The translations under genes were made by a program, and so were the position numbers. From Planctomycetota bacterium (GTDB lineage: Bacteria > Planctomycetota > B15-G4 > SIAN01), in the NCBI GenBank assembly GCA_028289345.1, contig JANQQL010000033.1, positions 310,001-374,000 on the forward strand: a DNA stretch of 64,000 nt, read 5' to 3'. The notes under the pieces are model-generated. The model was not told where the DNA came from. It saw only the letters and a list, made by a program, of their open reading frames with translations, and searched no databases. Positions 17,346 to 25,812 of the stretch are shown in pieces (within the stretch, counting starts at the first letter, position 1; the number at the start of each line of letters is the position of its first letter).

Positions 17346-19012
17346 GTGACGGTGTGGTACTGATTGGCCCGTAAGTTCGAGAGCCGTTGCACCTCACCAT
17401 CGGGCCAGCGGATGATGGCTTCTTCGGCGACGGATTGTTGTCCCAGTCCGAAGTGCAACCGAAGGTCCGGATAGGCCGAATAGGAACTCGCCCCGCGAAC
17501 TTCCTCGACCTGGGACAGGCCTCCACCCCGGACCGTCACTTTGGCACCGATGGCAAGCGGGTTCCGTCCGGTCGCCCGGAGCTGAAATCCGATCCAGGAC
17601 CGGCGGTTGCCCTGACGGTTTTCCAGGAGGACCGGCTCGCCATCGTTGTGCGCGACCACCAGGTCTAAGTCCCCGTCGTTGTCCAGATCGACCGCGGCAA
17701 GCCCGCGACCGACTCGCGGTCGTTGAAAATAGGCGCCGTGGTCGGCTCCTTTTTCTTCGAAGCGCCCGCGCCCATCGTTCACGTACAGATGAGGGACTTG
17801 CGCAAAAGTCTGCGATGGTTCGATTTCGTGGACATTGTCGAGCACATGGCCATTGCTCACGACCACGTCGACGTCCCGGTCATTGTCGAAATCGAAGGCC
17901 TCGCAACCAAATCCGACAAAGCGCAGCGAAGGAGGCCCAAGCCCCGACAGGGTGCTCTTGTCCTCGAACATTCCGTCGGCGTTTCGATAGAACGTGTTGG
18001 TTTCCATGGCCAGGTTGGCCACCACCAGGTCGAAATCTCCGTCGCGGTCGAGGTCGGCAAAGTCGCTCCCCATGCAGGCTTCGCTCAGACCGCTCTCTGC
18101 GACCGCCACTCCCACGTCCCAAGCAATGTCCGTGAACTTCATGTCGCCGTCATTGCGCCACAGAGCGTTGGGGCGCCCGTCGTTGGCAACGAACAGGTCC
18201 AGATCTCCATCGTCGTCGAAGTCGGACACCGTCACCGCCAGCGCGGTGCCTGCCGACTCCTCCATTCCCGCCGAGGGACTGATGTCCACGAACCGTCCAT
18301 TCTCGTTGCGGAACAACTGGTCGCGCGCCCCGGGAAACGTGTCAGGATTGCAGTACGAGCGCACGGGAACTCCCTGCACCACTTGTTCGCAACCCGCATG
18401 CTCGAAGGAGTATTCGCAGTAGTTTCCAAGAAACAGGTCCAAGTCCCCGTCGCCGTCGAAGTCCGCGAAGGCAGCCGCGGTGGACCACCGATCGCTTCCG
18501 ATGCCGGTTTCCTCGGTCACGTCGGTGAAGCTTCCCTGGTCGTTGCGCAGCAACCGGTTTCCGCCGTAGTTGCAGAAGTAGAGGTCCTGATCTCCATCGC
18601 CGTCATAGTCCGGAGCGGCCACGTGAAAGGTGTAGCCTGGTTCGAATGCGCCCGTTTCCTCGGTCACGTCCCGAAATCGAAAGCCGCCCTCGTTTCGGTA
18701 CAAGCGATCGCGAACCTCGTCGCCCGATCGATCGCCTTGCAACGGGCCGCCCTGACCGAAGCACAAGTCCTGAAGGCCATCCCCATCGAAGTCGAGGACG
18801 GCGACACAACCGGAGTTGATCTCCGGAAGGTGCTTGTGGCCGGTTCGCCCTGCGTCGTGAACGAAGTCCAGTCCCGATCCATGCAGTCGCTCGACGAAGA
18901 ACTCGTCGGAAGCTCCCGGCAGAGTCCCCGGTTTCCCGTCTCCCGTGGACTCCGAACACTGGAGGAGTCCGGCGATCACCGTCATCAACAGGAGTGAGCG
19001 AGTCGGTTTCAC
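17321..19012 (-). CDS. FG-GAP/VCBS repeat lipoprotein with ASPIC/UnbV domain (CRTAC1-like)
   Basis: The 563-residue protein is probably a lipoprotein, with a lipobox-like GLLQC about 20 residues from GTG 19012. Seven calcium-binding D-x-D-x-DG loops follow (for example DFDGDGLQDL, DYDGDGDQDL, DLDNDGDLDL), predicting a beta-propeller. The C-terminus HFGLGQQSVAEEAIIRWPDGEVQ is a typical ASPIC/UnbV domain. Such proteins are common in planctomycetes and acidobacteria, but their function is not established. The GTG shares GTGA with the stop of the TPR lipoprotein gene; an ATG at 19027 is possible but would disturb the signal sequence. Confidence 0.88.
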   Translation of the reverse strand: MKPTRSLLLMTVIAGLLQCSESTGDGKPGTLPGASDEFFVERLHGSGLDFVHDAGRTGHKHLPEINSGCVAVLDFDGDGLQDLCFGQGGPLQGDRSGDEVRDRLYRNEGGFRFRDVTEETGAFEPGYTFHVAAPDYDGDGDQDLYFCNYGGNRLLRNDQGSFTDVTEETGIGSDRWSTAAAFADFDGDGDLDLFLGNYCEYSFEHAGCEQVVQGVPVRSYCNPDTFPGARDQLFRNENGRFVDISPSAGMEESAGTALAVTVSDFDDDGDLDLFVANDGRPNALWRNDGDMKFTDIAWDVGVAVAESGLSEACMGSDFADLDRDGDFDLVVANLAMETNTFYRNADGMFEDKSTLSGLGPPSLRFVGFGCEAFDFDNDRDVDVVVSNGHVLDNVHEIEPSQTFAQVPHLYVNDGRGRFEEKGADHGAYFQRPRVGRGLAAVDLDNDGDLDLVVAHNDGEPVLLENRQGNRRSWIGFQLRATGRNPLAIGAKVTVRGGGLSQVEEVRGASSYSAYPDLRLHFGLGQQSVAEEAIIRWPDGEVQRLSNLRANQYHTVTQGANSAR

Positions 19013-20265
19013 GAACCAGTCATCCATTGCTGCAGAGTCGCGCGATAGGTCGCATCATCAATTCCAAACGACTTCTTCCACTCGTCCAGGACATCCTTGA
19101 GGACCGAATCGGGGACTCGGGGATTCTCTTGTTTCATCCGTTGCGCCGCTTGACGAGCCGCCTGCAGGTCACCGCTTCCGGCGTGAGCCCGGGCGGCAAG
19201 GTAATAGGTTTCCGCCGTGTCGCCCCGCGCCGCGGTTTCCTTGGCGATTTCCACGAGGGCATCCGCGTGGCGTTGCAGCCCGAGAAGCTCACGGATCAGT
19301 TCCAGGCGGGCCCGGGCATACTCCGGATAGGATTCGACCAGCTCCCGACGGAGTCCGAGTCGTCGTTCGGATTCCTCATTGGTGAGTTTGCGCGAGTAGT
19401 CCGTCAACTGCTGAAGAATGCCATGAATCCGTCGCTCCTTCGCAGCCCCGTCGCGGTCGCCCATGCGTGCCAGCAAGCGTGACAGAAGATAATGGGACTT
19501 CACATGATCCGGCTGCTCGGCGACGTTCTGGAGAAGAAGCTGATGAGCTTCGGCGTCTCGACCGACGTCACTCAAAAACGTGGCGTAGTCCGCGCGGACT
19601 CGACTGCGCTGAAGGGGTGCGGCCAGCGTGACCGCCTCCCCGTAGTGCTGCTCTGCCTGTTCGGTCTTCCCCGAAGCGTAACGCAGCCGGGCCAAGGACA
19701 AGTGGCCTTCACAGCGACGATCGGCACGAATCGAAGCGTCCTGCAAGCCGAGTTCTAGGCATGCTTCGGCGGGTCCTGGATCGCCCACTTGCTCGCGAGC
19801 GATCCCTTCCCCGAGTGCTGCCTCGGCATCGCGCGGATCCAACAGTCGCGCAATACGGAAATGTCGCAGGGCCAGCCCCTGATTGGTGAAATCCGACGGC
19901 TGGCGCAACAAGAAGTACCCCAGATGGATCCGGGAGTCACGGTGGGTCGGGTCCGCTGCCAGCGCTTCCTGAAACAGACGGTGGGCATCGCCCGAACGAA
20001 CCGCCGCGTCGCTCTGCAATGCCCCTTGAAGGAGCTGTGCGGCCCGTTGGGAATCGCCGGCCACGGGAACCACGATCTCTTCATCGAGGGTGCTCCCCGA
20101 GGAATTGGTCGGCGGCGCGGGGGCGGAACTCGGTGATTCGCTGCAAGCGCTCAGTCCGAGGGCCAGCAACCATGAGACCAACCGGTTGAGTTGGTCGAGG
20201 TGATGGCGCCCTGAGATCCCCGTGGGGGAGCAACGACTGGAGTCTTGGCCGGAGGTGGTTGGCAT
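19009..20265 (-). CDS. TPR-repeat lipoprotein
   Basis: The predicted 418-residue protein has a hydrophobic stretch ending in the lipobox LSACSES, then a Ser/Pro linker and many helical TPR-like repeats (AHRLFQEALAADPTHRDSR; QAEQHYGEAVTL; AHQLLLQNVAEQPDHVKSH). It would sit on a membrane facing the periplasm. TPR genes paired with ASPIC/UnbV genes are a recurrent arrangement, which suggests a shared complex. The start is uncertain: ATG 20265 gives an unusually long 40-residue leader, and an internal TTG just before VSWLLALGL would give a standard one. Confidence 0.75.
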   Translation of the reverse strand: MPTTSGQDSSRCSPTGISGRHHLDQLNRLVSWLLALGLSACSESPSSAPAPPTNSSGSTLDEEIVVPVAGDSQRAAQLLQGALQSDAAVRSGDAHRLFQEALAADPTHRDSRIHLGYFLLRQPSDFTNQGLALRHFRIARLLDPRDAEAALGEGIAREQVGDPGPAEACLELGLQDASIRADRRCEGHLSLARLRYASGKTEQAEQHYGEAVTLAAPLQRSRVRADYATFLSDVGRDAEAHQLLLQNVAEQPDHVKSHYLLSRLLARMGDRDGAAKERRIHGILQQLTDYSRKLTNEESERRLGLRRELVESYPEYARARLELIRELLGLQRHADALVEIAKETAARGDTAETYYLAARAHAGSGDLQAARQAAQRMKQENPRVPDSVLKDVLDEWKKSFGIDDATYRATLQQWMTGS

Positions 20266-20789
20266 CGACAGGAGTCTAGCAGGCCGTGGAAGAAGTCTTT
20301 CGGTGCCCGATCGGACCATTTCGCCCCAGCCATCTTCCTCGAGCCTTGACCGATTCGCGGCTTCGCCGGGTGTCGTGCTCGGAGGCGCAACAAGAATCCC
20401 TCGCGCGGCCCGGGGAGCTGTTTTGCACCGTTCGCCCGCTTGGATTTCCCCGACGATCTTCCATGCTTCGAATGGTCCGGCCGCCGATCGCCGGGCGGGG
20501 GAGACGAGTCGGCGATCTCAGATCAAAGGGTTCTCGCCAGACTTGCAAGCCAGGGGGATCCGCGAACTCGCCGGAGACTCGAAGAGGGAGATCGAGGAGC
20601 CGAGACTGATCTGGAGGCGAGAGACTTTTTCGACGGTCTGATAGTGTCATGACTTCCCGGGACAGAAGTCGAGACCGCAGGATGCTTTCCGGCCTCCTGC
20701 AAACTCGCAAGGGCTCCAGGAATCATGGGGTTCGAATGAAGGCAAACGTTCCGGCACAGCCGATTCGTTCCAGGAGGTCGCAGGACCCG
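20266..20789. other. Intergenic stretch between divergent TPR lipoprotein and lipB genes
   Basis: No frame here looks like protein; the open frames are Arg/Ser-rich shadows. One small hairpin is visible, GACTTC-8 bases-GAAGTC at 20651-20670. The gap must hold promoters for both divergent genes, but I could not find a convincing -35/-10 pair. Confidence 0.5.
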
Positions 20790-21485
20790 ATGACCGACAA
20801 GCCCGAGGCGGAGCTGCCGTTCGACCGGACCCGGGTGCTGAGTTTCTCCCCTGGCGACTTCGCCGCGGTCCACCAACGACAGCGAGAACTGGTGGAGCAA
20901 CGCGCCACGGGCGAGACCCCCGACACCATCTTGATTGGCCAGCACGAAAGGGTGTTCACCGCGGGTCGGGGCAGTGGCCCCCTGCCCACAGCTTCACCGA
21001 TTCCGGTCCACGCCATCGAGCGAGGCGGCAAGATCACTTGGCACGGCCCCGGACAAATCGTCGGGTATCCCATCGTCTCCTTGAGAGATGCCGGGCTCGG
21101 CGTTCGCGAATACTTGCGGGTCCTGGAAACGGTCTTGATCGAGGTCCTGGGTCGCTACGAGGTCGCGGCAAAGCGCGAAGAGGGGGCGACTGGCGTTTGG
21201 ATCGGAGACAAGAAAATCGCCTCCCTCGGGGTCGCGGTGCGTCGGGGAATCACCTACCACGGCTTTGCGTTGAACGTGGATGCCGATTTGTCGGACTTCG
21301 CCTTGATCGAGCCCTGCGGGTTTTCGCCGCAAGTGATGACCACCCTCGCCGCGTTGTTGACCGAGGTGCCCACTCACGAAGAAGTGACCCTGCGATTGGT
21401 CCAGGCGTTGGTTCGCGAACTAGGCCTGGCGCCTCCCATCTGGGAGCGGGAAGAGATTCGTCGGCCGACGAACGAGGTTGACTAG
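20790..21485 (+). CDS. lipB: Octanoyltransferase LipB
   Basis: The 231-residue enzyme moves octanoyl groups from acyl carrier protein to lipoyl domains, the first step of de novo lipoate synthesis. Family motifs are ERGGKITWHGPGQIVGYPIV, the Lys in DKKIASLGVAVRRG (K141 or K142), and the catalytic Cys in IEPCGFSPQ (C176). These give the known Cys/Lys dyad. I chose ATG 20790, with AGGAGG upstream, although the frame opens at 20649. No lipA is visible in the window. It converges on the prenyltransferase gene 12 bases away. Confidence 0.96.
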   Translation: MTDKPEAELPFDRTRVLSFSPGDFAAVHQRQRELVEQRATGETPDTILIGQHERVFTAGRGSGPLPTASPIPVHAIERGGKITWHGPGQIVGYPIVSLRDAGLGVREYLRVLETVLIEVLGRYEVAAKREEGATGVWIGDKKIASLGVAVRRGITYHGFALNVDADLSDFALIEPCGFSPQVMTTLAALLTEVPTHEEVTLRLVQALVRELGLAPPIWEREEIRRPTNEVD

Positions 21486-21497
21486 CCGGGATTCGAA

Positions 21498-22391
21498 CTA
21501 GCTGCCCGCCGCGACGGGGCCCGTTCCAATCACCAGTGCGGAGACCAGGACCCAGCCGAACACGGCGAGCAGGATTCCCCGGTCAGTGAAGAGGACGGCT
21601 GCCGGGTCTTCTCCTTTGCCACGCTTGTAGAGCAGGATCAGATAGCGGCCGAGTCCAAAGAACACGATGGGGATGGTGTACAGCAAGTTGGTCGTGCCGA
21701 ACTTGTCCACGGTTTGAGACGAGACGGTGTAGATGGAATAGCTGACCAACGTTGCCGTGGCCGCCTGTCCGAGGAGCAAGTCGAGGACCTCTGCCGAATA
21801 CTGTTTCAGGACCTTGCGGCCGGTGGCTCCGCCATCGGTCGAGATGAACTCGCCCCGCCGCTTAGCCAACGCCAGGAATAGCGAACCGAACAAGGTGCAG
21901 AGAATCAGCCACGGCGACACTTCCAAGCCGACGACGGCGGGGCCGCTGGCGACGCGGATCAAGAAGCCGAGAGCCACGCAGGTGACGTCGGCGATGGGCA
22001 CCGTCTTGAGAGACGCGGTGTAGGCGAGGTTCAGCACCAGATAGGTGCCGAGGGCGAGAGTGGCGAATGGAACCGGAAGGCCATCTGCGTCCGGGGGGGG
22101 ACCGATCCACCAACCAAGAGCCAAGGCGGCCGCGCCGAGCACAACGGTCATCCCCCAAGCCGTCGGAACGCCCAGCGCTCCACTGGCGATGGGCCGGTTG
22201 CACTTCACGGGATGCTTGCGGTCTTCTTCCCGATCACGGATGTCGTTGAATAGATAGACGCAGCTCGAAGCCAGGCAGAAGGCGGCGAAAAGCAGGCCGA
22301 CCGGCCCCCAAACAGTGGCGTCGCCCAGTTTCTGCGCGAACAGCAACCCGACGAAGACCGCGAGGTTCTTGGTCCACTGGTGGGGTCGCAT
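21498..22391 (-). CDS. UbiA-type prenyltransferase, decaprenyl-phosphate phosphoribosyltransferase-like
   Basis: This 297-residue protein has about nine membrane helices. The first aspartate motif is NDIRDREEDRKHPVKCNRPIASG, and the N-terminal MRPHQWTKN is the typical opening of the decaprenyl-phosphate phosphoribosyltransferase branch (Rv3806c-like). Members transfer phosphoribose from PRPP to a polyprenyl phosphate, beginning synthesis of polyprenyl-phosphoryl pentose donors. Other UbiA enzymes make quinones, so substrate choice is an inference. prs, which makes PRPP, lies elsewhere in the window. ATG 22391 was used, although PLIKA codons just before it also look native, so the true start may be slightly upstream. 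Confidence 0.82.
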   Translation of the reverse strand: MRPHQWTKNLAVFVGLLFAQKLGDATVWGPVGLLFAAFCLASSCVYLFNDIRDREEDRKHPVKCNRPIASGALGVPTAWGMTVVLGAAALALGWWIGPPPDADGLPVPFATLALGTYLVLNLAYTASLKTVPIADVTCVALGFLIRVASGPAVVGLEVSPWLILCTLFGSLFLALAKRRGEFISTDGGATGRKVLKQYSAEVLDLLLGQAATATLVSYSIYTVSSQTVDKFGTTNLLYTIPIVFFGLGRYLILLYKRGKGEDPAAVLFTDRGILLAVFGWVLVSALVIGTGPVAAGS

Positions 22392-22615
22392 GGCCTTGAT
22401 CAGAGGCGGGATGGGTCTTCTCCGGGGCCGGGGACCATTTGGTCACGGATCGAGAAACAACGGAGGGTGGCTGCAACGTCCAGGCGGAATGCTTCCGTTT
22501 CCTGACTCGCAGTGCAACGAACTTTCTAGCTCGGTCGACCGGACGGGCCGCAGCCGCGGAGTGAAAAGTTCCCGCAGAGAAGGCGAAAGGCTTTCCCATG
22601 GGCCTGACAATGAAA

Positions 22616-22646
22616 GACACCACGGCGGTTTCCTCGCCGTGGTGTC
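22616..22646 (-). terminator. Rho-independent terminator after the actin gene
   Basis: A perfect 12-bp GC-rich stem, GACACCACGGCG with CGCCGTGGTGTC, encloses a seven-base loop. On the minus strand, 45 bases past the actin stop, it is followed by TTTCATT. On the plus strand it is followed by TGATTTTT, so it could work in both directions. I saw nothing else in the 300-base gap 22392-22691, which must also hold the prenyltransferase promoter. Confidence 0.75.
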
Positions 22647-22691
22647 TGATTTTTCTCTGAGAAGAGACGCCCCGAACGGGGAGCCCGCCAT

Positions 22692-23822
22692 TCAGCGAAG
22701 CTGCTCCCAGTATTCCTTCGGCATGTCGTGAGCGGTCTTCAGGGCGCCGTTCGCGCCAGCGTAGATCGGCTCTTCGACGGTCGTCACCTTGCCCTCCCCC
22801 AGGATGGCGTGCATCTCGGATTCGAGCGCCTCGCCCAGCCCGGTAATCTGGCTGCCGCCGCCACCCAGGAGGACGTTGTTCTTCAGCTTGGACTGGAAAT
22901 CTGGATCGAAGGTGGAAATCAGCTTGCCGAGGGCGTCCACCAACGGCGGAACGATCGAGCGGCACGATTCCTTGACCACCTCGCTGACTTCGAAGTTGGT
23001 CGGCTTCCCTTCCACCGGAAACTCGACGTTGATGGGATCGCGCTGATTGCCGACGTAGGCGAACTTCTCTTTGATCTCGCGAATCTTGTGGACCGTGAAT
23101 TGAGCGCCCGGGCAGGCCTTCTTGAGGTTCTCCATCATCACGGAGTCGATGTGGTCGCCCGCGGTGTTGAGGGTGATCTGATCTTCGGGAGCCGGCATGG
23201 TTCCGTGCATCCGACACAGGTCCGTCGTTCCGGCACCGATGTCGATCACCAAGGTATCGAAAAACAGGTCGAGCCCGTAAGCCACCGCGAACGGCTCGGA
23301 GCAGATCATCGCCGAATCCACGACTTCTCGGGCCGCATCCAGGATGGCCTTCTTGTTCTTGATGGACCCTTCCGCGGGACAACCAATCACCGCATAGACC
23401 AGCTCGTCGGGGCGTGGCTTCGCCAGGGCAACCGCCTTGCGGACCAGATCCGCTGCCGCTCGCGAATTTGCTTTCGCTTCCGGCGAATCGGGGTTGTCGG
23501 TGTCGGAGAACTTGATGACACCGCGCTCGAGGGGCCGGTACAGGTCCAGCATCAGACGCTTTTCCAGCGCCTCGTCGCCGAACAGCTTGTCCACCTTCAG
23601 GGCCTTGCGGCTGACGACGTCCTTGGGATAGCCCACGTAGGAAGCCACGGTCTCCCGAACGCCGTTCGAAGCGGCCACAGAGGTTCGGGAGGTGCCTAAG
23701 TCGATTCCGACGTACAGGACGCCTTCTGGCTTATCAGGGGTCTCGCGCACTTTTCCACCGTCCTTGCTTTCCACGGGAGCCTCCGGTTTGTCCTCCACCA
23801 GGGCCGAGTCTTTCTTGCTCAT
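22692..23822 (-). CDS. MamK-like bacterial actin
   Basis: This 376-residue protein is an actin-fold ATPase. Phosphate-1 is GIDLGTSRTSVAAS (D41), phosphate-2 is VIDIGAGTTDLC (D194), and the adenosine motif is LLGGGGSQITGL (about 319-329). From memory it resembles magnetosome actin MamK along its length: VGYPKDV after strand 2, GDEALEKR, RPLERGVIK, TMPAPEDQITL, IKEKFAYVG and the C-terminal MPKEYWEQL. A 33-residue charged extension precedes the core. It probably forms filaments. No membrane-targeting helix is evident. An AGGAAGG site precedes the ATG, 24 bases after the coiled-coil gene. No other magnetosome genes are visible. Confidence 0.88.
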   Translation of the reverse strand: MSKKDSALVEDKPEAPVESKDGGKVRETPDKPEGVLYVGIDLGTSRTSVAASNGVRETVASYVGYPKDVVSRKALKVDKLFGDEALEKRLMLDLYRPLERGVIKFSDTDNPDSPEAKANSRAAADLVRKAVALAKPRPDELVYAVIGCPAEGSIKNKKAILDAAREVVDSAMICSEPFAVAYGLDLFFDTLVIDIGAGTTDLCRMHGTMPAPEDQITLNTAGDHIDSVMMENLKKACPGAQFTVHKIREIKEKFAYVGNQRDPINVEFPVEGKPTNFEVSEVVKESCRSIVPPLVDALGKLISTFDPDFQSKLKNNVLLGGGGSQITGLGEALESEMHAILGEGKVTTVEEPIYAGANGALKTAHDMPKEYWEQLR

Positions 23823-23846
23823 TGAACCGTGCCTTCCTGAATTGCC

Positions 23847-24704
23847 TTAGACCGCCGAAGCGTTCGGTGTCGTGGGAGCGCCTTTGCTTTCGGCCGCGAT
23901 GTCCTTGCGAATATCGAGATTCAACTGGAACACATCGGCCAGAAGTTTCTTGCGCTGCTCATAGTTCTCCTCTCGGCCACTCAGGCCCTGAACCTCGTCG
24001 TAAATCGACGCGATTCCGTCAATCTCTCCATCTTTGCGCTCGCGCAGACGCTTGAGCAGCTGGCGAGCGTGATCCAGAGACCCGGTGAGCTTGTTGACCC
24101 GGCGCTCCAGCAGTTCCACCCGTCCTCCGGCGTGGGCCTCGGAGCGGGTCGGCTGGACCTTGCTGATGATGCGCTGAAACAGAGCCATCACCGAGTCGCG
24201 GATGGAACCCCGCACGTGGTCCAGCGCTGCGGGAACCGCCGGGGATTCATCCCCGTAAGTCTGCAACGCGTGGCCCCAAATCTCGGTCACCGACTCGTCC
24301 AGACCACTTCGGAACAAATCCACCGCCGCCCGATCGCGCTCTTCGACCTGGTGTTCGAGGTCGGTGCGCGCGGACTCCAGCGAATCCCGAAGCTTCTGGA
24401 GGTTGAGCTCCAGTGCATCCTGTTCTCTACGCAAGTCCTGGGAGGTGCGGTCGATCGCCCCTGGGTTTCCCAACATCTTGAGGAATTCGACCTGGGCGGT
24501 CCGGGCCAGGCGCATTCCTTCTTCCGGATCGTCCGTCGATTCGAGAATGACTTTCTCGATGGCGTGGCCCACCAGTTCCTCGAGCTGGGCGATGTCGAGG
24601 ACGGGGACCGTCCGGAATCCCTCCTTGTGGAGCCGCCGGAGGCTCGTGGGCTTGGCGCGATCTCGGAAGAGACGCGCGAGGCTACTTGTCAGAGGGTTGG
24701 CCAA
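23847..24704 (-). CDS. Coiled-coil protein, probable operon partner of the actin
   Basis: The predicted 285-residue soluble protein is mostly helical. Strong heptad-like segments are at about residues 85-130 (DLRREQDALELNLQKLRDSLES) and in the C-terminal half (ELLERRVNKLTGSLDHARQLLKRL). The N-terminus is basic (LARLFRDRAKPTSLRRLHKEG), and the segment VLDIAQLEELVGHAIEKVI looks amphipathic. No known family was recognised. The start is TTG 24704, with AGGA seven bases before it; the frame stays open to 25148, but the upstream part is not protein-like. Being directly upstream of and co-directional with the actin suggests it binds, anchors or nucleates that filament. Confidence 0.75.
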   Translation of the reverse strand: MANPLTSSLARLFRDRAKPTSLRRLHKEGFRTVPVLDIAQLEELVGHAIEKVILESTDDPEEGMRLARTAQVEFLKMLGNPGAIDRTSQDLRREQDALELNLQKLRDSLESARTDLEHQVEERDRAAVDLFRSGLDESVTEIWGHALQTYGDESPAVPAALDHVRGSIRDSVMALFQRIISKVQPTRSEAHAGGRVELLERRVNKLTGSLDHARQLLKRLRERKDGEIDGIASIYDEVQGLSGREENYEQRKKLLADVFQLNLDIRKDIAAESKGAPTTPNASAV

Positions 24705-25034
24705 TCCTGAATCCTGAAGGGGAAACGCGAAGGTGGGGTCGGATTTCGACCCAAACCCGTCAGCTCCATCGGCGTCGGCCGATCGGGTTCTTGAGGACCC
24801 GGAGCGAGGACAGCATTCCCAGGGAACTTTTTTGGTCCCCGGAAATCCGCGAATCCAGGAGAGGAATAGGCGGGTTCGTCCCCGCGGCGCCGTGACTCCG
24901 GCAAGAAGATCCTCAGGCGACCAGACATTCTCACCCGAAGCTGGACCGAAGGAACCACCTTTCCCCGGAGATTTCTTCCCTGCCCCGTCGATAATGCAGG
25001 GAGACGTTTCGGAATCACACGAGGATTCTCGCGC
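24705..25034. other. Intergenic region between divergent coiled-coil and CpsD-like genes
   Basis: No convincing gene. A 6-bp hairpin GGGTCG-GATTT-CGACCC lies at 24736-24752, about 30 bases upstream of the coiled-coil TTG, in its likely leader. GATAAT at 24990-24995 could be a -10 element for the CpsD-like gene, but no matching -35 was found. A weak stem around ACTTTTTTGG near 24820-24840 is also present. Confidence 0.4.
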
Positions 25035-25796
25035 ATGCTGGACCCTGCTCCCGAACAACGGCTGCGGTCTCCGGACCCGGGCGATCCATCCCAGGACTTG
25101 CTGGTCCTGGTGGATCGTTCCATGGATAGCCACCTGATCGTCTACCACGATCCCTCGAGTCCCATCTCGGAGCAGTACCGGACCTTTCGCACCAACCTCG
25201 TGGCTCTGAATTCCGAGGGCGCTCCCCGAGCACTCGCCATGACTTCCAGCATCAAGGGCGAAGGCAAATCGATCACAGCCGCCAACTTGGCTCTCGCTTT
25301 GGTCGAACTTCCCGACACTCGGACGTTGCTGGTGGATGCGGACCTGCGGGAGCCGACCGTGGCGGGACTCTTCGGCCGCAAACCGGTTCCCGGACTCTCG
25401 GACTTACTCTTGGACGGGCTGCCGCTTGACCAGGTGATCCGCCCGACCATCGTCCGCAACCTGTCCATCCTTCCGGCTGGGCGAGAGATTCGCAATCCCT
25501 CGGAGTTGCTCGGCTCTCCGCGCATCGGGGACTTGGTCAACGCGCTGAAAGCCGACTACAACTACATTCTATTCGACACCCCTCCGGTGTTGCCCTTTGC
25601 CGATGCCTCGGTCCTGGGATCGCGTCTCGACGGCGTGTTGATGGTGGTGCGGTTGGAAAAGACTCCTCGCGACCAGGTCGAGCGCTCTCTCGAAACCCTG
25701 CGTGCCGCCAGAAACAACGTGCTCGGTTGCTTCTTGGCCGGCAGTGCGGCCATGGAGGCCAAGGGCAACCACTACGTCATTCACGACGACGAGTGA
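25035..25796 (+). CDS. CpsD/CapB-type tyrosine-kinase-like P-loop ATPase
   Basis: The 253-residue cytoplasmic ATPase has the BY-kinase layout: Walker A SSIKGEGKS (71-79), Walker A' LLVDADLREP (98-107) and Walker B ILFDTPP (178-184). The upstream ISEQYRTFRTNL matches the EQ-x-R helix used for oligomerisation in BY-kinases. The usual C-terminal tyrosine cluster is missing; only one Tyr is near the end. The membrane (Wzz-like) half is not adjacent. It may regulate polysaccharide export or act in another way. It sits 16 bases upstream of aroA and is transcribed away from the actin cassette. Confidence 0.85.
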   Translation: MLDPAPEQRLRSPDPGDPSQDLLVLVDRSMDSHLIVYHDPSSPISEQYRTFRTNLVALNSEGAPRALAMTSSIKGEGKSITAANLALALVELPDTRTLLVDADLREPTVAGLFGRKPVPGLSDLLLDGLPLDQVIRPTIVRNLSILPAGREIRNPSELLGSPRIGDLVNALKADYNYILFDTPPVLPFADASVLGSRLDGVLMVVRLEKTPRDQVERSLETLRAARNNVLGCFLAGSAAMEAKGNHYVIHDDE

Positions 25797-25812
25797 TCGG
25801 CGAGTTCGCGCC

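Noticed and set aside
17723..18997. 424-codon plus-strand frame
   Set aside because: It is the complement of the FG-GAP repeats; its repetitive Val/Glu pattern comes from the Asp-rich loops on the other strand.
20276..20710. 144-codon minus-strand frame upstream of the TPR lipoprotein
   Set aside because: Arg/Ser/Pro-rich, no ribosome site, overlaps no conserved sequence; treated as intergenic.
22234..23382. 382-codon minus-strand frame across the actin gene
   Set aside because: It reads the actin region in the wrong frame and crosses the terminator into the prenyltransferase gene; no protein features.
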